Positions 56,032 to 62,171 of a stretch of 64,000 nt of DNA are shown one piece after another (the first letter of the stretch is position 1; every line of letters begins with the position of its first letter). The notes beneath the pieces were generated by a model. That model did no database searches. It saw only the letters and a list, made by a program, of their open reading frames with translations, and was not told the DNA's origin. Source of the DNA: Flavobacterium dauae (GTDB lineage Bacteria; Bacteroidota; Bacteroidia; Flavobacteriales; Flavobacteriaceae); the NCBI RefSeq assembly GCF_004151275.2, contig NZ_CP130821.1, positions 2,728,001 to 2,792,000 on the forward strand, given 5' to 3'. The translations under genes and the position numbers were made by a program.

Positions 56032-56826
56032 TTATTTACTCAATTTTAAAATTCTAAAAGCCCCTTGAATTACTAAAACAAAAACTATTGTTCCGATAAT
56101 CAAATCAGGTTTGCTTGAACTCAACCAATTTACCAAAAGTCCCGCAATAATAACTCCCAAATTGATAATCACATCATTTGAAGTGAAAATCATACTTGCT
56201 TTCATATGAGCCTCTTCTTTACTTTTTGACTTTTGTAAAATATAAAGGCAAATTCCGTTTGCAATAAGGGCGAAAATCGAAACGATAATCATTGTCGAAA
56301 AGTTGGGTAGTTTCTCGTCTCCGAAAAATCTTCTTAAAACTTCTACAAATCCGATAATTGCAAGTGTTATTTGAAAATATCCAGCAAGTTTGGCAATCCG
56401 TTTTTTCTTTATTACTGTTCCGCCAACCGCAAACAAGCTAATTCCGTAAACGAAACTATCCGCAAGCATATCTAAACTGTCGGCAACCAATCCCATTGAT
56501 TTTGAGATTATTCCTGTTGTCATTTCAATTATGAAAAAAGAAAAATTTATGGCAAGTACAGACCAAAGTAGCTTTTTTTGGTTTGCATTTTCGTTAAATT
56601 CAGTTTGGTCGGTTTGTTCAGTCGAGATTTTCTTTCCTCCTAAATTCAGTTCGATAACTGATTTTTCAATTTGGTCAGTTTCTCCGCTGTGAAAAACGGT
56701 CAGTTTTCGGTTGGGAATGTCAAAGTCCAAATTCGCAATACTTGAAATTCCGTCCAATTTCATTCGAATTAGATTTTCCTCTGAAGGACAGTCCATTTTG
56801 GTAATCTCAAATATTGTTTTATTCAT
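56032..56826 (-). CDS. Cation diffusion facilitator with N-terminal HMA-like domain
   Basis: 264 residues: N-terminal heavy-metal-associated-like region (ITKMDCPSEENLIRMKL, Cys12) then about six membrane segments of the CDF fold with ADSLDMLADSFVYGI (metal-site aspartates) and SNDVIINLGVI. Predicted efflux of a divalent or soft metal. Its cassette leader is only about 30 nt with no promoter; the mer-like cassette upstream has one, so read-through would co-express them. Confidence 0.83.
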   Translation of the reverse strand: MNKTIFEITKMDCPSEENLIRMKLDGISSIANLDFDIPNRKLTVFHSGETDQIEKSVIELNLGGKKISTEQTDQTEFNENANQKKLLWSVLAINFSFFIIEMTTGIISKSMGLVADSLDMLADSFVYGISLFAVGGTVIKKKRIAKLAGYFQITLAIIGFVEVLRRFFGDEKLPNFSTMIIVSIFALIANGICLYILQKSKSKEEAHMKASMIFTSNDVIINLGVIIAGLLVNWLSSSKPDLIIGTIVFVLVIQGAFRILKLSK

Positions 56827-56852
56827 TTAGTTTCTTGGTTTTTCAACATTAA

Positions 56853-56985
56853 CCACAACGGTTTGCGGCTTGGCGAAGGTGGCGATTTAACCACAAATGT
56901 TCATACGAAGCACACACTTCAAATTTACGAAAAACTGTCATACGAAGCACTGAACCGCCACTTTTGCCAAACCGCTGTTAGTGGC
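56853..56985 (-). other. Cassette recombination site E (attC-like)
   Basis: Left box CCACAAC, right box GTTAGTGGC. Arms GCGGCTTGGCGAAGGTGGCG (56865-56884) and CGCCACTTTTGCCAAACCGC (56956-56975); GAAG faces TTTT, giving two G-T wobbles on the plus strand. The loop has CACAAATGTTCATACGAAG-type repeats. The right box is the exact complement of the mer cassette start, GCCACTAAC at 58287. Confidence 0.88.
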
Positions 56986-57008
56986 TGGGCTTCTTTGTTT
57001 TCCGTCTG

Positions 57009-57215
57009 TCAGCAACATTTTTTGTCCTGCTGAATTGGTGGACAAGCAACACTTCCGTAGCTACAATAAACACAGCAGTCGCCTTGTTTTGGTTTTAGAA
57101 CTTGTTTGCATTTTTCACATTCGTAAAAATATTGGCAAGCGTCTGTCGGCATTGTTTCTTCTTTCTTATGTCCGCAGTTGGGGCAAGTTATTGTTGATTG
57201 TAATTTGATTTCCAT
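57009..57215 (-). CDS. GDCCVxC-domain metal-related small protein
   Basis: 68 residues, nine cysteines, including CPNCGHKKEE, YECEKCKQVL and QGDCCVYCSYGS, which is the GDCCVxC motif of small proteins found in mercury/arsenic operons. Likely a metal-binding accessory protein. Third gene of the ArsR-MerTP-GDCCVxC operon, 1 nt after MerTP. Confidence 0.85.
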   Translation of the reverse strand: MEIKLQSTITCPNCGHKKEETMPTDACQYFYECEKCKQVLKPKQGDCCVYCSYGSVACPPIQQDKKCC

Positions 57216-57216
57216 T

Positions 57217-57816
57217 TTAATTTTCTTTTTTGTCGGTTACAGAATATCCTGTTGAGTTTATTGCTTTTTCGATTTCAGAAATATTTGTTTTTGAGTTGTC
57301 AAATTCTATGATTGCATTTCCATTTTCATATGAAGCGTTTGAACTTATTATTCCTGTCAATTTATTTACTTCGTGATTTACGTGTTCTTCGCAACTCGCA
57401 CAAGTCATTCCGCTAATCGTAAATTTTACTTTTTGAATATTGGATTTGTCCACTACTATGATTTGCTTTTCTTTCTTTGGGTAGAAAATGCTTGAATAGT
57501 ATGGAAAGGCAAGCATAACGATTGCAAATGCTGTTACAATTCCTAAAAACATTTTTGACTGAATGAATTTTGGTTTTTCTTCTGTCTCACAGTTGCAGTC
57601 AATTTGCTTTTTAGGTTTCAACTTTTGATACCAAGCAAAACCAAGAACCAAAATTGTCAAACCGATAAAATACGGTCTGAAAGGTTCGAGCCAAGAAAAA
57701 GTAGAAGCAAGTCCGCTTGTTCCTGCAATGAGAGCCAAGACAGGTGTAATGCAACACAATGAAGCTGCAATTGCTGTTAAAAGTCCTGCTCCGATTAGTT
57801 TGTTGTCTGTTTTCAT
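57217..57816 (-). CDS. Mercuric transport protein MerTP fusion
   Basis: 199 residues. The N-terminal MerT-like part has three membrane segments with ASLCCITPVL (adjacent cysteines) and CNCETEE in the loop; the C-terminal MerP-like HMA domain has GMTCASCEEHV. The fusion form is common in Bacteroidota. It imports Hg(II) for reduction by MerA in full mer systems, but no merA is present here, so its role in this cassette is unclear. Overlaps the ArsR gene by 4 nt. Confidence 0.88.
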   Translation of the reverse strand: MKTDNKLIGAGLLTAIAASLCCITPVLALIAGTSGLASTFSWLEPFRPYFIGLTILVLGFAWYQKLKPKKQIDCNCETEEKPKFIQSKMFLGIVTAFAIVMLAFPYYSSIFYPKKEKQIIVVDKSNIQKVKFTISGMTCASCEEHVNHEVNKLTGIISSNASYENGNAIIEFDNSKTNISEIEKAINSTGYSVTDKKEN

Positions 57817-58187
57817 AATGTTTCTAATATTTTGTTTTCGTCAAGTATTTTGAAAAACGGTTTCAGCATTTTTTCATACTCTTTTGTCAACGAGTAAAAA
57901 ATGGTTTGTGCTTCTCGTTCGGTTTCAATAAGTTTTCTGTCTTTGAGTTTTCTCAAGTGTTGTGAAACTGCTGAAATTGTCATACCGAGAATGTCGCTTA
58001 TATCACAAACACAAAGTCGTTTTTCTTCATAGAGCAGAAATAGAATTTTCAGTCTTACGTTGTTTCCTGCCAATTCAAGTCCGTTCGATAAATAGTCAAA
58101 CGAGCCGTTGAGTTCTGAAACTCGGTCTTTACAGCGGTTTATTTGTTTAATGTCCGCTTGTTGTCTTATACAAGAATTGTTGTCCAT
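57813..58187 (-). CDS. ArsR/SmtB-family metalloregulator
   Basis: 124 residues from ATG 58187 (MDNNSCIRQQADIK), which sits right behind a consensus promoter; the longer frame upstream crosses the recombination site and is not coding. Winged helix with the metal-site motif CVCDISDILGM and AVSQHLRKLKDRKLI. It probably represses the mer-like operon until metal binds. Confidence 0.9.
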   Translation of the reverse strand: MDNNSCIRQQADIKQINRCKDRVSELNGSFDYLSNGLELAGNNVRLKILFLLYEEKRLCVCDISDILGMTISAVSQHLRKLKDRKLIETEREAQTIFYSLTKEYEKMLKPFFKILDENKILETL

Positions 58188-58191
58188 AGCA

Positions 58192-58221
58192 CAAAGGTAG
58201 TCAATTTGTTTATTTAAGCAA
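58192..58221 (-). promoter_or_regulatory. Consensus promoter inside the mer-like cassette
   Basis: Minus-strand TTG (58219-58221), exactly 19 nt, TACCTTTG (58192-58199), 5 nt before the ArsR start codon. This cassette carries its own promoter. Confidence 0.8.
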
Positions 58222-58286
58222 CTGCTAAAATATAAAATGTCAAAAAGAACCCGATTTTGTCTGACGGGTTGTGTCGTCATAGCCTT

Positions 58287-58421
58287 GCCACTAACGTTTT
58301 GGGTATTGCCGAAGGCGGGGATTTTTAGCACAAAAGTTCAAACGAAGAACGAATGTTGAACCTTGCACAAATGTCCAATCGAAGCCGTTCAGCCCCGCTT
58401 TTGGCAATACCTTGTTAGCGG
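58287..58421 (-). other. Cassette recombination site F (attC-like)
   Basis: Left box GCCACTAAC, right box GTTAGCGG. Arms GGTATTGCCGAAGGCGGGG and CCCCGCTTTTGGCAATACC, GAAG facing TTTT as in site E. The loop has two copies of GCACAAA(A/T)GT(T/C)CAA(A/T)CGAAG. From the AAC of the left box onward it is identical to site J. Confidence 0.9.
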
Positions 58422-58448
58422 TTCGGGCTTCTTTTGTCAGTTTTGTTT

Positions 58449-58904
58449 TCAGTGCTGTTTGTATTCCATATTGTACATATCAAATCCATCTGCCCAATAA
58501 TCTTTTTTAATTTCAAATAGTTCAAAACCTTGCTTTTCATAAAATTTGTAAGCAACCTGTGAAGTTCTAACAGTAATTTTTTGAATACCGTCAATTGAGT
58601 TAAGTTTGTCAATTCTGTGCTTCAATAGTTTTGTTCCCAAAGATTTTCCTTGATAGTCAGGATGAAATATGTCCCAACTAATTTTGCCTATTGTTTTGTC
58701 GCCTGAAAAGTTAATTCCGCCACAACCAACGATTTTTTCGTCATACAGTAATACATAATAGAGCTCTCTTTCGGTCTCTAAATATTTTTTTAAGTCTTCT
58801 TCTTCGTCAGTTGCGAAAAATTCTGGTGTATTCAATTTAATCAAATTAATTACATCATTTTTGTCGCTTGGTTCATATTCTCTTATCGTAATTAAACTTG
58901 TCAT
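58449..58904 (-). CDS. GNAT acetyltransferase (distal copy)
   Basis: 151 residues, GNAT fold: DIFHPDYQGKSLGTKLLKHRI is the acetyl-CoA-binding motif, VAYKFYEKQGFELF the C-terminal beta-bulge. The cassette carrying it appears identical to the first cassette next to the integrase. No promoter of its own is evident. Substrate unknown. Confidence 0.88.
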   Translation of the reverse strand: MTSLITIREYEPSDKNDVINLIKLNTPEFFATDEEEDLKKYLETERELYYVLLYDEKIVGCGGINFSGDKTIGKISWDIFHPDYQGKSLGTKLLKHRIDKLNSIDGIQKITVRTSQVAYKFYEKQGFELFEIKKDYWADGFDMYNMEYKQH

Positions 58905-58960
58905 TTTTCTATACTCAATTGTTGAATGTTTTTATTCTGTGTCGTGTCTTTTTAGCCTGA

Positions 58961-59097
58961 CCGCTAACGTTTCGCGGCTATGCGTCCGGGCGGGGCTTTT
59001 ACCCGGAATTGTTCTTTTGAAAACGCTCATTTCTCGTATCCGTAATTTATCAACCGAAGACGAAAATCCCGCCTGGCGCATAGCCGTTGTTGGTGGC
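58961..59097 (-). other. Cassette recombination site G (attC-like)
   Basis: Left box CCGCTAAC, right box GTTGGTGGC. Arms CGGCTATGCGTCCGGGCGGG and CCCGCCTGGCGCATAGCCG. The loop (GGAATTGTTCTTTTGAAAACGC) differs from sites C, E, F and J but nearly equals site H. It closes the DinB cassette; the stop codon lies 6 nt before the right box. Confidence 0.86.
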
Positions 59098-59102
59098 TGG
59101 CT

Positions 59103-59666
59103 TTATTTGGGCATTATTTTTAATACTTCTTTCGCTTGTTCTAAATGTCTCTGTTCGTGTGTTACGATTATATCAAATGCAGTTTCCAATTTATAAACAA
59201 TATTTTTATTGGCTGGGGATGAAACAACTGTTTCTTTCTTTAATAAATCTTCTGAATTCTCAATCTGCAATTTCAAATCTTCTTGGTGCTTTTCAAACTC
59301 ATTTAAAATGTCAGTTAGTTCTGTGTTTTGGGTCGGTTCCCAAATAGGAAATGTTTTTGTTTTCTTTTTCGTACTTGGCTGTACGGCTTTTAATAAGGAT
59401 TTGCCCAAAAAATTTGTTATGAAATTAAATTTTCCGATGAACGGTATTTTATAATTTCCTTGTCGGATTGAATTTAGGATTGGAAAGTAACTTTTATTAA
59501 TTACAATTAGATGGTCAATATTTTGCGCAATACTCCAAGTTTGTTTGTTAGGTTTCCAATTCATTTGGTCATCTGTTAATGATTCAAATGTTTTCTTGAA
59601 GTCATTTGTAGTTTTGTTTATTTGTTCTATCCAATTTTCTTTTTCCATAGTATTTTTAGACGTCAT
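59103..59666 (-). CDS. DinB-family protein
   Basis: 187 residues, four-helix DinB/YfiT-like fold: WSIAQNIDHLIVINKSYF gives the first metal histidine and VTHEQRHLEQAKEVL the other two. Members bind divalent metal and include thiol-transferases; the activity here is unknown. About 200 bp of leader separates it from the recombination box, and this leader resembles the repeats of the ORF-less cassette upstream. Confidence 0.82.
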   Translation of the reverse strand: MTSKNTMEKENWIEQINKTTNDFKKTFESLTDDQMNWKPNKQTWSIAQNIDHLIVINKSYFPILNSIRQGNYKIPFIGKFNFITNFLGKSLLKAVQPSTKKKTKTFPIWEPTQNTELTDILNEFEKHQEDLKLQIENSEDLLKKETVVSSPANKNIVYKLETAFDIIVTHEQRHLEQAKEVLKIMPK

Positions 59667-59862
59667 TATTAGTTTTAAGTCTATTTATTCCAAGTCTGCG
59701 TTAAAATCCGACGTCTATTTCTTAGTCTAAATGTTCAATTTTTTTGTTATTTTTTTCGACTCGTCTTTATTCTATTTCGTGTTAATTCCGCTCTTGTTGT
59801 TTTTATTTTCAAGTTAATTTAAATCGGAATATTTCTGCTTACCATAATCGTTCTTCAAGCTT

Positions 59863-59999
59863 GCCACCAACGTTCCGCGGCTATGCGCCGGGCGGGGCTT
59901 TTTCCCGGAATTGTCCTTTTGAAAACGCTCATTTCTCGTATCCGTAATCTGTCAACCGAAGACGGATTTCCCGCCTGGCGCATAGCCGCTGTTGGTGGC
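59863..59999 (-). other. Cassette recombination site H (attC-like)
   Basis: Left box GCCACCAAC, right box GTTGGTGGC. Arms GCGGCTATGCGCCGGGCGGG and CCCGCCTGGCGCATAGCCGC. Near-twin of site G. It closes the ORF-less cassette. Confidence 0.86.
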
Positions 60000-60557
60000 T
60001 GGCCTTCTCGGTTGTTTTATAATCCGTTGTTGCTTTTCCGTTCTGCGTTTAAGTCGACCGTAGCAGATGAGCAATAATTTTCGGATTAAAAAACTCAGTT
60101 TGCAAAATTGCGTTTAAGTCAACCGTTATTTTTTTGTTCAATATTTTTCTCAGTTTTTTAAAATTTATTACGATACGTTTTTCACGCTCAGCTTTTATTC
60201 GCCGTAGATTTTTAAATGTTCAATTTAACGAATTATTTTTAAAAATCGAATTCATTTTTTTCCATTCTGCTTTTAAGTCGACCGTTGCAGAAAAACAAAA
60301 ATTTTTGGTTTAAAAAGTTTGTTCGCAAGTTTACGTTTTAATCCGCAGTGATTTTTTCAATTTCTAAGTCTAATTTCCTTTTTGTGTTTTTAAGTTCTGT
60401 TCCACTTTTCAGTCTGCTTTTCAGTTCGCTTTTTCCGTGCTGTTTTTAATTCGACCGTTGCAAAAAAGCAAAAATTTTCGGATTAGAAATTCTGTTTGCA
60501 AATCTGCGTTTAAGTCAACCGTAATTTTTCTTTCAATCGAAAATGTTGTTTAGGCTT
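60000..60557. other. ORF-less cassette body with three ~100-bp repeats
   Basis: No credible ORF in either strand. Three diverged copies at about 60041-60141, 60265-60364 and 60434-60536 share GCGTTTAAGTCGACCG-like strings at both ends and an A-rich centre (AAAATTTTCGGATTA). A weaker copy lies in the DinB cassette leader at about 59690-59745. Might encode RNA or act as a control region; this is inference. Confidence 0.6.
60041..60536. repeat. Three diverged direct repeats of ~100 bp
   Basis: Copies start TTCTGCGTTTAAGTCGACCG, TTCTGCTTTTAAGTCGACCG and GCTGTTTTTAATTCGACCG, and end in AAGTCAACCG, AATCCGCAG and AAGTCAACCG respectively. Spacing between copies is irregular. Confidence 0.65.
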
Positions 60558-60655
60558 GCCACCAACGTTCGGCATATTGGCGAAGTTGCGAGAAAATATA
60601 GATAACAGTTGCGTTTAGTTATGCTCGCAATTTTGCCAATATGCTTGTTGGGTGC
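60558..60655 (-). other. Cassette recombination site I (attC-like)
   Basis: Left box GCCACCAAC, right box GTTGGGTGC. Arms GCATATTGGCGAAGTTGCGAG and CTCGCAATTTTGCCAATATGC, GAAG facing TTTT. Shortest site, with a 31-nt loop lacking the common loop motif. The right box exactly complements GCACCCAAC at 61356, the start of the ankyrin cassette. Confidence 0.9.
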
Positions 60656-60663
60656 ATACTCTT

Positions 60664-61317
60664 TTAGTCAAGCCGTTTTAATAAGTCGTTAAGTTCGCTG
60701 TCGGTTTCGCCAATTGAATGTAAATATTTATTGTGGTCTTCACTAAGTTTGTTGATGTCCGCACCCGCTTGCAGAAGCAGTTTAATACAAGTTTCTTGGT
60801 TGTGTCTGTTCCCCTTGTCGTTTGACATTAAACAATGAATAGCCCAAGCAAGTGGTGTACATTGATAGGTTTTGTCCGGATTGTCCAATGAGGCTTTTGA
60901 CTTTATCAGTCTGTCCACCAATTTATCCCGTCCACAAAAAGCAGCCCAATGCAAAGCAGAAGCGTTATCATTTTCGTCTGTGAAATCTATGTCTGCGCCA
61001 TTGTCAATATAAAAAATACCCAACTTTTCTGCGTGAAGGCTTGCTGCCGCTAAAAGTGGTGTCCCACCAAGTCTGTCTCCGTTAATGTTTGCACCGTTTT
61101 TTAGAAGCGTTTCTGCAAGAGTTATAGCTTCTTCGTCTGTCATTTTACCTGCAAAAACAGCATCGCAGAGTCTGTGTAATGGGTGAGCCTTCGTATGGCA
61201 AAAGAAATCATAAGGAATTGTAATGCCTTCATTGGCAAGGCTGGGTTTGTCCGCAAGTAATTCTTGCAGTCCGTTGTTGTCTTTTTGTTCAATAAGTTTT
61301 TTTATTGTCGGTTTCAT
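60664..61317 (-). CDS. Ankyrin-repeat protein
   Basis: 217 residues with about four ankyrin repeats (LLKNGANINGDRLGGTPLLAA, IDNGADIDFTDENDNASALHW, LLLQAGADINKLSEDHNK). No signal peptide, so a cytoplasmic interaction protein. Second cassette from the integrase; leader about 45 nt without a promoter, stop codon 8 nt from the recombination box. Confidence 0.85.
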   Translation of the reverse strand: MKPTIKKLIEQKDNNGLQELLADKPSLANEGITIPYDFFCHTKAHPLHRLCDAVFAGKMTDEEAITLAETLLKNGANINGDRLGGTPLLAAASLHAEKLGIFYIDNGADIDFTDENDNASALHWAAFCGRDKLVDRLIKSKASLDNPDKTYQCTPLAWAIHCLMSNDKGNRHNQETCIKLLLQAGADINKLSEDHNKYLHSIGETDSELNDLLKRLD

Positions 61318-61355
61318 AAGTCCAATTGCTTAAAGCGTAACGGTCTGTTAGAGTT

Positions 61356-61490
61356 GCACCCAACGTTTTGGGTATTGCCGAAGGCGGGGATTTTTAGCAC
61401 AAAAGTTCAAACGAAGAACGAATGTTGAACCTTGCACAAATGTCCAATCGAAGCCGTTCAGCCCCGCTTTTGGCAATACCTTGTTAGCGG
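61356..61490 (-). other. Cassette recombination site J (attC-like)
   Basis: Left box GCACCCAAC, right box GTTAGCGG. Same arms and loop as site F. It closes the first cassette (GNAT). Confidence 0.9.
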
Positions 61491-61517
61491 TTCGGGCTTC
61501 TTTTGTCAGTTTTGTTT

Positions 61518-61973
61518 TCAGTGCTGTTTGTATTCCATATTGTACATATCAAATCCATCTGCCCAATAATCTTTTTTAATTTCAAATAGTTCAAAACCTT
61601 GCTTTTCATAAAATTTGTAAGCAACCTGTGAAGTTCTAACAGTAATTTTTTGAATACCGTCAATTGAGTTAAGTTTGTCAATTCTGTGCTTCAATAGTTT
61701 TGTTCCCAAAGATTTTCCTTGATAGTCAGGATGAAATATGTCCCAACTAATTTTGCCTATTGTTTTGTCGCCTGAAAAGTTAATTCCGCCACAACCAACG
61801 ATTTTTTCGTCATACAGTAATACATAATAGAGCTCTCTTTCGGTCTCTAAATATTTTTTTAAGTCTTCTTCTTCGTCAGTTGCGAAAAATTCTGGTGTAT
61901 TCAATTTAATCAAATTAATTACATCATTTTTGTCGCTTGGTTCATATTCTCTTATCGTAATTAAACTTGTCAT
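61518..61973 (-). CDS. GNAT acetyltransferase (integrase-proximal copy)
   Basis: 151 residues, protein identical to the copy at 58449-58904. It is the first gene behind the attachment site, the position where new cassettes arrive in integrons. Leader of about 60 nt without a consensus promoter. Confidence 0.88.
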   Translation of the reverse strand: MTSLITIREYEPSDKNDVINLIKLNTPEFFATDEEEDLKKYLETERELYYVLLYDEKIVGCGGINFSGDKTIGKISWDIFHPDYQGKSLGTKLLKHRIDKLNSIDGIQKITVRTSQVAYKFYEKQGFELFEIKKDYWADGFDMYNMEYKQH

Positions 61974-62029
61974 TTTTCTATACTCAATTGTTGAATGTTT
62001 TTATTCTGTGTCGTGTCTTTTTAGCCTGA

Positions 62030-62080
62030 CCGCTAACTTGTTTATACACGCAATATACTATCTTTTTTTTAATGTTAAAT
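62030..62080 (-). other. Putative primary attachment site (attI-like)
   Basis: CCGCTAAC (62030-62037) is the start box of the first cassette; it is followed by TTGTTTATACACGC instead of an attC arm. The sequence changes from cassette to non-cassette exactly at the predicted crossover. The 130 bp to the recombinase start are AT-rich; I see no exact TAnnTTTG promoter in either direction. Confidence 0.7.
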
Positions 62081-62171
62081 AAAAAGTGTAAAAAATAAAG
62101 TATCAATACGTTATATTTAATTTTAATTACGTATTTTTAATCTGTTAAAATTAACCTTTAGTACGTGTTTT

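Noticed and set aside
57009..58187. A complete mercury-resistance operon
   Set aside because: No merA reductase or merB lyase is present in the cassette or nearby; only regulator, transporter and accessory protein are seen.
58192..58331. A longer ArsR protein starting at 58331
   Set aside because: The extra 48 codons run across recombination site F and the promoter; ATG 58187 directly behind the promoter is the natural start.
58415..58612. A second small ORF overlapping the GNAT genes (also at 61484-61681)
   Set aside because: Present in both copies only because the cassettes are identical; it is a shadow frame of the acetyltransferase.
54014..61490. A CRISPR array, because of regularly returning palindromic repeats
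   Set aside because: The repeats are 100-140 bp, differ in sequence, are separated by whole genes, and no cas genes are present; boxes and stems fit recombination sites instead.
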